NCBI GenBank assembly: GCA_022497155.1
Contig: MU385776.1
Coordinates: forward strand, 174,833-238,832
Source of the DNA: Whalleya microplaca
Taxonomy: Eukaryota; Ascomycota; Sordariomycetes; Xylariales; Xylariaceae
Reading direction: 5' to 3'
DNA: 64,000 nucleotides
A program made the translations under genes and the position numbers. The notes under the pieces are model-generated. The model ran no database searches, was not told the DNA's origin, and saw nothing but the letters and a program-made list of their open reading frames with translations. Of this stretch, positions 25,657 through 36,003 are shown in pieces. Within the stretch, counting starts at the first letter, position 1. Each line of letters starts with the position of its first letter.

Positions 25657-25916
25657 ATGAATGATACCGATATCTACGTGTCGAACGGCACATGTTTCTT
25701 TGGGCCAGGTCAGGTCGCCGACCCGAACTTCATCCCCTGCGGCAATGCTGCGCTCTTGGGGCCTCAAGCTTGCTGTTATGTAGGAGACTTTTGCCTATCG
25801 AGCACCGGTTGTTGGGATAATAATAGTCCGTTACCCCAGTCATAGCTGCCATACATCAAGCAATTAGAGCTGATATATATGATAGCTATCGTAACATACG
25901 TTGCTGGATGTACGGA

Positions 25917-25925
25917 CTCGACATT
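25917..25925. repeat. Target-site duplication, left copy
   Basis: CTCGACATT, identical to 26840-26848 on the other side of the element. The host reading frame uses only one copy. Confidence 0.9.
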
Positions 25926-26839
25926 CGAAACGTCTAAAATGACTGGGTAAATGGCTATTCTGACTGGGTTACGAAAATAATGGGGCCACCTACCCCACAG
26001 TACATTTTTCAAGTAAAGTTTTGTACCTCTCCTACGTCACAAACCCCCGATTCAGGACCTGACAAAATATTTTTCAATAACAGCACATCGGCGTATCGGC
26101 GTATCGGCGTATCTTATATGAGGGTATCACCAATCGATCACTATGCCTGAATTCGCTGACAACGCGCTTTTCGAGGAGGATGACCTCTTTATACCGTCGC
26201 TTACACGCACTCCTTCCGAATAACCTGATTAATTATAAGCCTTCCTGGCGGCGCTTGAATCAAAGGTGTAGTCTAACTTTTAACCTCTATTAACAGCGCC
26301 GGCAGACTTAAGGAGGTTAGGGAGGTTAGGGAGGTTAGAGGGTTCAGAAGGTTCAGGGGTAACAGGGAGGTCAGGGGGGAGGCTGTTAGGCTTGCAGCCA
26401 TACACACTCTCTGTGGCGCAGCCACAGGTGTGTGGCTGAGGAGGTGGCACAGCCACCTCTCTCCTTATATAGCTATAGCTTCACCTATACACAGATAGCT
26501 TAGAGGATCATCAATCATACAGATACAGACCTCACAGAGGCGTTAATTTGCGTGGCCCCTGAAAAATTTAATTTGCGTACAAAAAAATCGATTTTTCGTT
26601 GAGTGTTAGATTAGATAAGGTCAGATAAGAAAACGTACGCGCTTAATTTTTATTACAGTTTTAAAGGAATTAAAGTTATTTGAGTGTTGTAGTTAATAGT
26701 TATTAAAGGCATTCCAAAGAGGTTTGTAACGTAGGAAAGGTACATCCGTTTCTTGATAAATGTACCGCGGGGTAAGTAGCCCCACTATTTTCGTAACCCA
26801 GTCAGAATAGCTATTTACCCAGTCATTTTAGACGTTTCG
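25926..26839. mobile_element. Non-autonomous Mutator-type element (MITE), 914 bp
   Basis: Terminal inverted repeats of 79 bp (25926-26004 and 26761-26839) differ at only six positions, all transitions. The flanks carry a perfect 9-bp direct duplication, CTCGACATT (25917-25925 and 26840-26848), which is the size made by Mutator-like elements. The interior encodes no transposase, so it would need one supplied elsewhere. A 26-codon frame (MPEFADNALFEEDDLFIP...) at 26144 may be a leftover N-terminus. Interior structures are three CGGCGTAT units (26089-26112), a GGTTAGGGA-rich tract (about 26310-26390) and two hairpins (26411-26427 and 26441-26459). Confidence 0.9.
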
Positions 26840-26848
26840 CTCGACATT
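26840..26848. repeat. Target-site duplication, right copy
   Basis: CTCGACATT, the perfect partner of 25917-25925. Removing the element plus one copy restores the host frame. Confidence 0.9.
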
Positions 26849-27629
26849 TAGTTCTGCCAAATGCACCAACAAGCTCGACTACCCAGACCAACAGTATGTT
26901 GCGATGGCGCGGTGCGAGGGTGATGATCTAGATATATGGTCAGGATGTTATAAGCATCCTAAATGGGTCGCCATACAGAAGGAACCAGATTGCGCTTGCA
27001 ATGCTTCGAAACCACTGATCCGGAACCCAAACGGGAAATCAACCCTCGATGAGATTGGGAGCCTACCACCTACACCTGGAGGTACTATCTCGTTCAACCC
27101 TACCGCGCTTCCGACATTGGGCACCACCTCCTCTCGTAGTGTCACTTCAGTCCCTGAGACATCTACAGCGACACCCACGCCTGACGAGGGTACTTCTCAG
27201 GGGCTCTCGGCAGGTGCAAAAGTAGGTATTGGCGTAGGAGTCGGCGTTGGCATTCCTCTGATACTCGCACTTGCTCTCTTGGCCTTCATTATGCGTCGCA
27301 AGAGATATGGTAATCCTGCAGTACCAATCTCAGAACCTCAGCAAGAGACACCCAAACATGACCCGCAGGTTTCTGCACAAGCAATGCAAGAGAGGTCCTT
27401 CAGCCCCGAAACGAAGTACACCATCACGCCGCCGCCGCCTGAGCCGAGCCCTGCATGGTCTGGGTTCAAGCCAGAGCTGGCAGCTGATCCGGCTCACAAG
27501 TCCGAGCTGTCTGGAGATGAGCCCAAGAGTCTCTTGACATCGAGCTGGAATTCGGGGACCGTCGGAAGCCATCAGGTCTCGGAGCTGTCAGATAATAATG
27601 CACATCCCTGTGCTGAAGACTTTCATTAA

Positions 27630-28445
27630 TCATAACCAAATGGATATTGAGGTGGACTGTAGGGCGAGACATGGTTCTCTCGACTCTCGTTAAGAGACTG
27701 GGCACTCGTTATCAGTGTAGTGATTGAGGCTCTTTACTTGTCTATGTGGTGCATGAAACTATGTTGGTTAACAAAGACCATATCAGTGGATTGACTGTCA
27801 CTCATCTATATCTGATAAGCTACTAATGGGATGTCATAAAAGTGAACATGAACGTCACTACCTAGTTATGAGTGGATGAAGCTCCCTAATAGTCTCCATC
27901 TCATAAACTGATATGAACAACTGTATGATTTTGCTTAAAACACCTGAACATCGCTCGGTCAAATTTTCAGCCTTCACTGCCAGTCGTCTGAAGTCAGGAA
28001 AGGGTAGGTAGGTATTGGAGAGTTCTTAACGAGGATAACTTCCATCCCTTTTTGGAAACTCCGTCATTGGCCCGCTTATAAAAGAGCGTCATTACATATG
28101 CGGATCAGAGTAGCTAAACGTAAAAGAATCGATCACTTGACAATGATCTAGCTTACAAGCTTCCCATTCGACAACTTGGTGGTTGCGTGCCTCTTGGCCA
28201 TATATGCGGGTTCAGCACTATCGGACCATCATCGGTAGAACCCCTTTCGTGTGACAGCAGGCGCTTTACTGCCTACGTATTAGGTACTAGCTCACTGGCG
28301 GGGAAACCTGTTTGGGGAATCCATGCTTAGCAAAGGCTGAACCACTTTGCTCTACTCAGTAGGGACAAAGCGGGTATAAGTCAAGATAGTTGCTCCTTCT
28401 ACATAGATATAGAATACAAGAAACCAAATATATTAATTTAGCAAC
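27630..28445. other. Intergenic DNA, 0.8 kb
   Basis: No gene is seen. It contains the 3' end of the split wall-protein gene and the promoter of the following gene (a TATA-like TTATAAAAG at 28076 is too distant to assign). Confidence 0.4.
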
Positions 28446-29119
28446 ATGGCCACTAGTCAAACGACTTTTACTCTTCAGGCACAGCCGGGAACCGACATCT
28501 GGAGGAAGCCACCGAGCACTGACGTCTGGCATGGTGAGTGAAACCCCATAAACTCGAGCTCTTCACCACAAAAATTTACTAATTTCAATCAGCGCCCATC
28601 TCGCACACCGACTCTAGGCCGCTGAAGAACTTCCGCTCTGCCCGGGTCACCTTCTGGGCGGACTGGACGGAGCAATACGACCAAGGGGGACTGCTGCTCG
28701 TGCCCAAGCGCAAGTCATCATCCGCCTCGCAGCCCGAGAAATGGATCAAGACGGGCATTGAGTACTATCGCGGCGCGCCACAACTGAGCACCGTGGGCTG
28801 CGACCGTTTTGCGGACTGGAGCGTCGGGCCCCTGACGACGGAGATCGACCCCGCGAAGGGGGTCACGCTCGAAGCTGTGCGCGAGGGTGACGAGCACGGC
28901 AAGAGCGTGTGGGTGTACCAGCTGGTGCTGGATGGGAAGGGCAAGACCGTAGAGAAGATCCCACTGCGGGAGATCTGCTGGATTCTCGCTGACGAGGACG
29001 AGAAGGGAGGCGAGGAATGGGTCCTGGAGGTCAGCCCGTTGGCCGCTCGCCCGGAGAAAAAGGCCAAGGGGGCTTTAGGGGTCACGTTCACGGAGTTCAA
29101 GGTCGAATGGGAAGCTTGA
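28446..29119 (+). CDS. DUF1349 family (regulation-of-enolase-1-like) protein
   Basis: Two exons (28446-28533 and 28593-29119) give 204 residues. The frame joins at W-H-A-P, giving DVWHAPISHTD. The body has the concanavalin-like beta-sandwich pattern of DUF1349 proteins: FWADWTEQYDQGGLLL, EKWIKTGIEYYRGAPQLSTV and DRFADWSVGP. These carry the family signature in which a surface Trp/Glu-rich strand is followed by 'KxGxEy'. The closest named relative is yeast YGL-type 'regulation of enolase protein 1', whose biochemical function is unknown. It is cytosolic by appearance, with no signal peptide. Length is normal and no damage is visible. Confidence 0.85.
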
Positions 29120-29752
29120 GAGATAGTTATTGCAATCGAACTAGAATTCTCGCTTGCCATGTAATTGGGCTTTAGATTCGTCATAGAGACGTGTTCCCAA
29201 AGAGATCAACCGTCGTGTATCACCACACCTTGAAGAATTGCGTGCGAACATTTGTGCGGCTGACTCGCTCGCAGCTATCTCATATCACCCGTCGAGCAAG
29301 GCAGCATCGGCATGACTTCTGTCCAGGGTCATGAAGAGTACAAACGAAGGTCACACGATCAACTTGGTTTCACAACTACTACTTCATAATCGTTCGCTCT
29401 TAGTTTGATAATCTCTGGTTGGTCCGGTATAGGACTCCATGGCAGGGGATTTGTCAGTAGTCGTATCTTGTAGTGTGTGTTCGGTTTGCCTAGTTGCCTT
29501 ACAGCAACACAGGACAACAATCTCTTGTTAGGCGATTGATTGTGAAGACATCCTCGAGTGGACAAAAGGAAATGATGTGGGGGTAGGAAACGTGTCCCTC
29601 ATAGCCGTGAATTTTTTTGGAATTTCCTATAGATTTTGGACCGCCCACACGTAGGCAAACCCTTTCATCTTGTTTACCAACACACCCTAAACAAACATAC
29701 CGAATATATCGTGGAAACCCAAATTTTAGTATCATTACCCACCTGAACCATC
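29120..29752. other. Intergenic DNA, 0.6 kb
   Basis: No coding evidence. It presumably holds the terminator of the upstream gene and the promoter of the next one. Confidence 0.4.
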
Positions 29753-30652
29753 ATGAACTTACACGCCTTGGCTACTGGCACACTCTTCGGGCCACTTCCA
29801 CATCTCCATCTTGCTGTTGTCCACCATCACAACCTGCCTCCTGCTGAACCCGTCATATCAGACTATCTTTTCAACGACACTATAACCGCAACTTCTGAGG
29901 AAGTAAACACTGCACACTGGAGCACCACGCCAGTAGTTACGAGCTCGGGAGAGAATACCACTGCTTCCAAAATTATCGCAGAGATGATTGGGGATATCCA
30001 TCAAAGTGCGTACATGCCACTTTCAATCTTTCCGGCCTTGGCCACCGCTGATACAGTTTAAGGGAACGAGATCATTGGAAGCATTTTTATGTCGTCTTAT
30101 TATGCTCGCTTTTCAATCACCACAACAGAGTTCGGAACCGAGCTTCGAACAACCGACGTCGGTCCTTCTCAAATCGGCGAGGGAACCGCGCACGACACAC
30201 TGCCAATAGTCATCGTGGATATGAATATCCCTTCAGCCCCTTCATTGGCTTCCACTATAGGAGAACCGGAGACGACAACCATTCTACTTACGAGGGAAAT
30301 CGGTATCGGCACCCATGCTGTGTCTTCAGTAACCAGTGCCCCAACCCCTGAGCAGGCTATCAACAACACTCACACCTCTATCTCGCCCAGCATGGTCTTC
30401 GAGACAGACGCTCTTTCACTCGCCGCTATGATGGTCACGGCACCTTCGCACCCGCAGATGACACCGCCCTCCAGCGGCAGCTCGAACAATTCCACGGGCC
30501 GCGGCGTGACGAGCGTTAGACCACGCCAGCCTGAGCCCGCCATCATCAGTGAAAATATCCCTAGCTCTCCCAATGATTTTGAGTACTTCCGGCATCGTGG
30601 ATGGCCTACTGTCTCCGGCACGGGGGCGCCGGCAACGTCCACTTCTGTATGA
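29753..30652 (+). CDS. Ser/Thr/Pro-rich hypothetical protein
   Basis: I do not recognise this family. Two open frames join cleanly through one 123-bp intron (30006-30128, GTGCGT ... CACAACAG), giving 258 residues in exons 29753-30005 and 30129-30652. The N-terminus has a moderately hydrophobic stretch (ALATGTLFGPLPHLHLAVV) that could be a weak secretion signal. The rest is Ser/Thr/Pro-rich with Asn-X-Ser/Thr sites (NDT, NTT, NNS) and no Cys pattern or transmembrane span, like many fungal surface or secreted proteins. Codon usage looks ordinary. It is a prediction only: low-complexity composition can keep frames open by chance, so transcript evidence is what would decide. Confidence 0.5.
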
Positions 30653-31271
30653 CATTGAACTAACAGACTACCTAAGTAGGCAGGTGCAGGCTGAGGGTTG
30701 GATTTGATGTTACAGGCCCCCCTTTCAGAAAAGGAGTTCGTAAAGCTTTAAATTTGGTTTTAGGCATCTATATTTTTCTTCTGATTGCTTCTAGTACTGG
30801 TGGCGTGGAACTTGAAAATCGGATATTCGGAGGACTTGTGCAACGGTATTCGCTTTGAGTTGCTGGATGAGGCAGAAAGTGCCATGGACTCGACCTCTGA
30901 AATGCAAATGGTTGCACACGGAGATTTTAGCTAGTACGTGCAGTTTACCTAGAACACGCCTGCCTAAGTTACCTAGGTGCGGGAATTCATCACCGAGGCA
31001 ACACCTTCTCGTCATTGACTTTAACAATTTAGCGTGAACTTTAAATCCGTGCTGGCCTGACTTCTATGTTGCCATCCATTCTACATAGGTTGTTGTCTCA
31101 TCTGCTAAATTTAACAACCCTATGATAGGACAGGGTTTGCACGTTCCCTCTTTTCAGCACAAACGCGTCTGATCTGTACATGGAACCCTGTTTGCTCACT
31201 CACTCCTGTCTCTTCAACTTGCAACTTCATCCTCGGTCCTTCCATGACTGCCAACACCCAACAAGCTTACC
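30653..31271. other. Intergenic DNA, 0.6 kb
   Basis: No gene is seen. Pyrimidine-rich stretches at about 31150-31260 precede the next ATG, as expected for a promoter and leader. Confidence 0.4.
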
Positions 31272-32470
31272 ATGGCGATCCTTGAAGACGTCCCCGGTGT
31301 ACAGGTCACTGTAGAGATCAATGGTCAAGACGTTCGAGAGTACAACGATCCTGATGCATCCGAGTCAGGACCGGCAGACTGTCCCACTTCATACAAATAC
31401 ATTGAGTGCATAGACGATGCCGAATTCAGTGTGAAGGCAAGAATTTCTGAAGACTACGAATGGGGATACAAAGATCATTCTTTAGCGACGAGGCTTTACG
31501 TCGATGGTAAATTTATTCGCGGCCAATTTGCTAGAGAACGAGACACATTTCATAATGGGTATTATGAAATCCATCTCCGGCGTTTTGAAACACGTTCCCA
31601 GACATCGGGTGAATGGTACTCTCATAAACTGAAATTCTCCGCCATCAATACGGGTACGAACGATACCTATAAGAAGGCAGATCGGTTTGCTAACGCATGT
31701 TCCAGTTGATAGCGCCTTGAAAGAACGCGTGAAAAAAGACATGCAAACCACCAAATCTCTAGGGCTGATAGAGCTCCGAGTCCAACGAGTCTTAGAGTTT
31801 GAGTCGGGACCAATGACTAATGGTGCTCACTTGCAATCTCAAGCCAACAAGTTTGAGCTCGCTGAGAAATCTTTGAAAGGCAAAGCAATCTCGCATGGAA
31901 CCACGTCTGTTTACCTGTCCCAAGTCTCGATGATGATGACTCTCTATAAAGCTAACCAAGCTTAGATGCACAATGGGCAAAAAAATAGAGACGCCGACTG
32001 TCATTAGGTCCGAAATACTGCCTGAAGACAATGGTAGTCCAATTGCAGTGTTTAAGTTCTATTATAGATCCAGGGGTAAGGGATGTCTAACAATACCTTA
32101 TGTACGAGTTGGCTTACGTTTCTATTAGAAGCTTTGAAGCGGGAAATGATTATCCCTCGGACTCCATCCCCGGACGCAGCAGCGTCTTCAAATATCGCTA
32201 ATATGTCGCGAGACGAAGTGGAACGACTAGCGCAGGAAAGGCTGGAACAATTACGAGTGTGTTCTTGTCCGTTATAATGGTATAAAGGACGACTAGCTAA
32301 CTTAAACATAGTCGGACAGGTTGAAGAAGGAGGAGCGCAAGCCGTCCATTAAGCGAGAAGTCGGAGAGGTCATCGATCTCAGCGAAGGCAATACAAACTC
32401 TCGGCCATCAAAGCTTACCCGACTCTCCTCAGGACGGCATGCGGAAGTAATCGACCTGACGGATGACTGA
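31272..32470 (+). CDS. DUF7918-like protein with two C-terminal SIM-like motifs
   Basis: Five exons (31272-31653, 31706-31908, 31961-32075, 32129-32256, 32312-32470) give 328 residues, all junctions in phase. The N-terminal 200 residues resemble the fungal DUF7918 domain: VPGVQVTVEINGQDVREYND at the start, YIECIDDAEFSVKARI, LATRLYVDGKFIRGQF, LIELRVQRVLE, then SLKGKAISHGT. Function of that domain is unknown. The C-terminal part is a helical, charged segment (SRDEVERLAQERLEQLR) followed by two short acidic-flanked hydrophobic motifs, EVIDLSEG and, at the very end, EVIDLTDD. These match the SUMO-interaction pattern V/I-x-V/I-V/I plus acidic residues. This suggests a nuclear protein that binds sumoylated partners, which is inference. 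Intact. Confidence 0.8.
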
Positions 32471-33110
32471 CTTACAGCGGTACCAACTCAGTATGCCACT
32501 CATAGCCACGATACTCGACCTCATTGCTTAATCAATACGGCGAGGAAGAAAAGAACTAAACACCAAAGCAACTGCGCCGTCATCTATAGCAGATATCTAG
32601 GTTTGTTTTGGCATTGCTGGGGGATATTTGACATCTTCAAGTAACTGAGCTATGATCATGGTAGAGCCAGATGATGTCGGAGATGGTGGTTGAGGAATTG
32701 CAATATAGATACCCTTTCTTTCTGTACACCACCAGTTATATTACTCGATGTACGAGTCTACGTACGTACCACTGTTCTGAACGTATTGTAGATAATTGTG
32801 AGCTCATGTATGGATATCTTCTTCTCAACGATCTACTTGTGACAGCTGAAGCCTGGTCAGAGAAGCTCCCGCGGTCCCCGTTAGGTTAGCATGCAGGCAC
32901 GATCTATAAGTAGTTCGGAGATGCAAGGGGCCTTCAGGTCCTGCGCTACGTAATCCCAACCGATTTCCAGACCCACTTTCGACAACCTTGGGGTACCTAA
33001 GGTACATGAGCTCCCAAAATTTCGAGACAATCCACGTTTGCGAACTTCGCTCTAATTAACAGCTTCAACTCCTCTCTACCTTACCTTGCCATTGCACGAC
33101 CAGCTTCAAG
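32471..33110. other. Intergenic DNA, 0.6 kb
   Basis: No gene is recognised. A CT-rich leader (33060-33105) directly precedes the Phs1 ATG. Confidence 0.4.
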
Positions 33111-33945
33111 ATGGCCGACGCAGCGAAGCCCGTGAAGAAGTCTTCGCCGGTTAAGAACGGCTACTTGATCCTCTACAATGCCGTATCCGCCATCCTATGG
33201 CTTACCGTGCTCGGCCGCGTCGTCGGCGTCAACGTCTTGAAGGGCCACCAGCTCGCCTATCCAGCCGTGGGCGAGTTCTGCAAGTGGACGCAGACGCTGG
33301 CGGGCATGGAGGTGCTGCACTCGCTTCTGGGTATGTCTCTCTCCCTCCCCGTCCCCATCCCTCTTCCTCGGACACAGTCCCTACCCATCCCCAACTACAG
33401 ACACCCAATTGCAAAAACCAAGCTAACCTGCCCCACGCGTTCCCACAGGCATCGTACGCGCGCCCTTCTTCACGACCTTCATGCAGGTGTTCAGCCGGTA
33501 CGCGATCGTGTGGGGCGTGACGGGCCTGTTCCCGCAGCTGGCGCGCAGCCCGGCCTACTCGACGATGCTGGTGGCCTGGGGCACGACCGAGGTGGTCCGC
33601 TACTCGTACTTCGCGCTGACGCTGTCCGGGCGCCGGCCCGCGGCGCTGCACTGGCTGCGCTACCACGCCTTCTTCGTCCTCTACCCGCTCGGCATCTCCT
33701 CCGAGGCCATCCTCATCTGGAACGCCGTCGAGCCCGCCAAGGGCCTGCACCCGCTGTACTCGACGCTGCTGTTTGGTTACGTGGTCTTGGTGTATCCTCC
33801 TTGTAAGTGGATTCTGTGTTAGGTTTGAACGAGTGAAATGCTAACGGGACCTGTAGCTGCTTATATCCTCTACACGCACATGATGACCCAGAGACGAAAG
33901 GTTCTAAGAGCGGCTAAGGCGCAGAATCAGAAGGCCACACAATAA
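33111..33945 (+). CDS. PHS1: Very-long-chain 3-hydroxyacyl-CoA dehydratase (Phs1)
   Basis: Three exons (33111-33330, 33449-33802, 33857-33945) give 220 residues, the normal Phs1/HACD length. It catalyses the third step of very-long-chain fatty acid elongation in the ER membrane, dehydrating 3-hydroxyacyl-CoA to trans-2-enoyl-CoA for sphingolipids. Visible signatures are NGYLILYNAVSAILWL in TM1, LEVLHSLLG-like MEVLHSLLGIVRAPF, GTTEVVRYSYFAL, and the active-site segment YHAFFVLYPLGISSE with catalytic Tyr and Glu seven residues apart as in yeast. Six hydrophobic segments are present. The C-terminus is Lys/Arg-rich (TQRRKVLRAAKAQ), consistent with ER retention. Intact. Confidence 0.96.
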
Positions 33946-34156
33946 GGGTTGGGGATCTTGCATGATATCATGATAAATAATAGGAGCTTATGAATGAGGT
34001 AGACTTGGGAACGCGCGGTGTTAGCTAATGTTTTCATCTACTAATCCGTCTATAATCTGCATAAAAGGACACGCATCTAGATAGAATAATACATGTCTCA
34101 AATTCCACATGACCAACAAACTAGCGTACAAACGGTACATAGTAGGTAGCTGTTGT

Positions 34157-36003
34157 CTACTCGATTTCTCGATAACTCGACTCATACCACTCAGTGCGTG
34201 CCCATGTCACGATCAAGCTCCTTGCATCCTCAGATAACTGGGTGTATCCTGGGTTCTCCTTCGGCTCAAACATGTCTACTCAAATTGTCAGCATGCCTGC
34301 TTAGTACACTTCAAGTAACAAAAGGGGGGTCTTACTCATATGCGCGCCCGTCTCGTCCTTCGCCTTGTCATTGACAGCCTCCCTCCACAGACCAGCGGCC
34401 TGTTTCGAGGGCAGATTGCAGAACGTGCGCTCGTTGCCCATGACGGTGCCGACCATGCTGACCTGCTTCGACGCGGCGGCCTTGCCCAGTCTCGTGTACA
34501 GATTGGCGAAGCCCACGCCGAGCTCCTTGTTCAGACGGACCATGTTCGCGACGCGGGCTCGCAGCTCCTCCCCCCGCCCCAGACAGCTGACGAACTCTAG
34601 GTGCGAGCCGACCCACGACCAGCCCTCGGAGATCTGCTCGCGGTTCATGTACGCGGCCGCGCTGCCCGCGGCCACCGCGCCCGCCGCGCCGGCGACCATC
34701 GCGATCGTGCCCCAGCCCCAGCCGCCGCTGCTACTGCTCCTATCTCTGGGAGAATTCGGCTTTGACGCAGTACTGTTGCTCCTGGGTCTCGGCACATTGG
34801 GGTTTGGCGCATTGCTATTGCTCCTTGGTCTTGGAACATTCGGAATTGGCGCAGTACTGTTGCTCCTAGTTCGCGGTGGCATATTCGGGTTTGGCGTGGT
34901 GCTACCGCTCCTCGCTCTCGGCGACATATTCGGCTGTGGTGCCGTACTGCTGCTCCTGGCCCTCGGCGGCACACTCTGCTTGGACGCGGTACTGTTGCTC
35001 CTGGGTCTCGGTGCATTCGGGTTCGGAGCGGTACTGCTGCTCCTAGTTCTCGATACGTTTGGGTTTGGCGCAGTACTGCTGCTTCTAGCTCTCGGGGGCA
35101 TGTTCGGGTTCGGTGCAGTGCTACTGCTCCTAGCCCGTGGTGGCATGTTCGGCTTTGACGCATTGCTATTACTCCGAGCTCTCTGCGGATTCTGCTGTTG
35201 CTCCATGTTCTCACGCGTAAGCGGCGGGGACGCCGGCAGAGCGGCAACGGGCTTCTTAGCCTGCTGCTGGTTCCCGGCAGTACTGCTGTTGCTGCCGCTG
35301 GCGGCCTTGCTGGCACCGAACAGCATGCCCGTGAGCCCGCTCAGCTGCGTAAACGCGGCGGCGGCGTTCTTGTACTGGCCCTCGGCGCCGTGGGCGACGA
35401 CGCCGGGCGAGATGCCGAGGTAGGGGGTGTCGAAGGCGAGGACGCCCTGGACGTAGGGGAACATGAGGGCGTTGAAGCGGGGGATGCGGGCGTCGTGCTC
35501 GTCGGACTCGTGGGCCTTGATGGGCTGCTCGGTCGACAGCGCGATCGCGGTCTCGGCCGCCACGATGCCGCCCATCGAGTGCCCGATCAGGATCGTGTGC
35601 ACCGACGGGTCGACCGTCGGCGAGGGGGTTCCGTTCGCCACCTCCAGGTCGATCACCTTCTCCAGCAGCCAGTCCCGGAACCGCGACACGCACTCGTAGA
35701 GGTCGCCCCGGGTTTCGTACTTAGGGTATGTTATCGCGCGGACTTCGACCCGCGGGAGCGCCGTGCTGACGATCGCCGCCAGGTGCTGCGCGAACTCGGA
35801 GTTCGAGCCGAAGGTGTCTTCACCCCCCTGGTCATCATGGTTAGTAAAGGCGGTGGGGTGGGGTGTTGTCTAACTGTTGATGACGATGATGATGGTGATT
35901 ATACCATCATCATCATCATCCTCATCGTGAACGAGACAGAGACTGAGTGAGTGATTCTTACCTGGAAGCCATGGATAAAGCACAACAACAAGATCTTCTT
36001 CAT
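34157..36003 (-). CDS. Alpha/beta hydrolase (DUF676-like) with RS-rich tandem repeat insert
   Basis: Three exons (36003-35962, 35827-34336, 34275-34157) give 550 residues. Exon 1 encodes MKKILLLCFIHGFQ and joins GGEDTFGSNSEFAQHLA in frame, the start of a lipase/serine-esterase (DUF676-like) fold. The nucleophile elbow is ILIGHSMGGIVAAE, and LAFDTPYLGISPGVV follows, a common site in this family. The middle (about residues 200-355) is unusual: some eleven copies of a 14-15-residue unit such as PNMPPRARSSSTAPN, rich in Arg-Ser pairs. A Gly/Ala-rich helix (GTIAMVAGAAGAVAAGSAAA), possibly membrane-inserting, and the C-terminal hydrolase segment (AGLWREAV; MFEPKENPGYTQL) follow. It is probably a lipase-like enzyme tethered or regulated through the repeat. 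Substrate unknown. Confidence 0.8.
34740..35195. repeat. Coding tandem repeat, about 45-bp unit
   Basis: About eleven imperfect 42-45-bp units inside the hydrolase gene encode Pro-Asn-x-Pro-Pro-Arg-x-Arg-Ser-x-Ser-Thr units. Copies vary most at the Ala/Thr/Arg positions. The repeat also keeps other frames open, producing long artificial open frames on the + strand (34365-35423). Confidence 0.85.

Larger units (their letters stand above)
25657..27629 (+). pseudogene. WSC/Mid2-like cell-wall membrane protein, split by a transposon
   Basis: Exon 1 (25657-25825) encodes a Cys-rich ectodomain: GTCFFGPGQVADPNFIPCGN, then ACCYVGDFCLSSTGCWDN. A 60-bp intron (25826-25885) leads into exon 2, which reads VTYVAGCTDSTF up to 25925. 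There a 914-bp element interrupts it. The same exon resumes in frame at 26849 with SSAKCTNKLDYPDQQYVAMARC. Next comes a Ser/Thr/Pro stalk, one transmembrane segment (GIGVGVGVGIPLILALALL, about 27225-27285), RRKR and a Pro-rich cytoplasmic tail to the stop at 27627. Without the element the frame would be 329 codons. With it, translation stops at TAA 25948-25950 after 77 residues. Family: fungal wall-stress-sensor-like proteins with a Mid2-type layout. No classical signal peptide is seen after this ATG, so an upstream exon may exist. The break looks recent because the frames are otherwise undamaged. Confidence 0.85.

Noticed and set aside
26310..26390. GGTTAGGGA-rich tract as a telomere
   Set aside because: Units are degenerate, of irregular length, and lie within the transposon body.
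34365..35423. 352-codon Leu-rich open frame on the + strand
   Set aside because: It is the antisense of the RS-rich repeat in the hydrolase gene. Periodicity of the repeat keeps it open.
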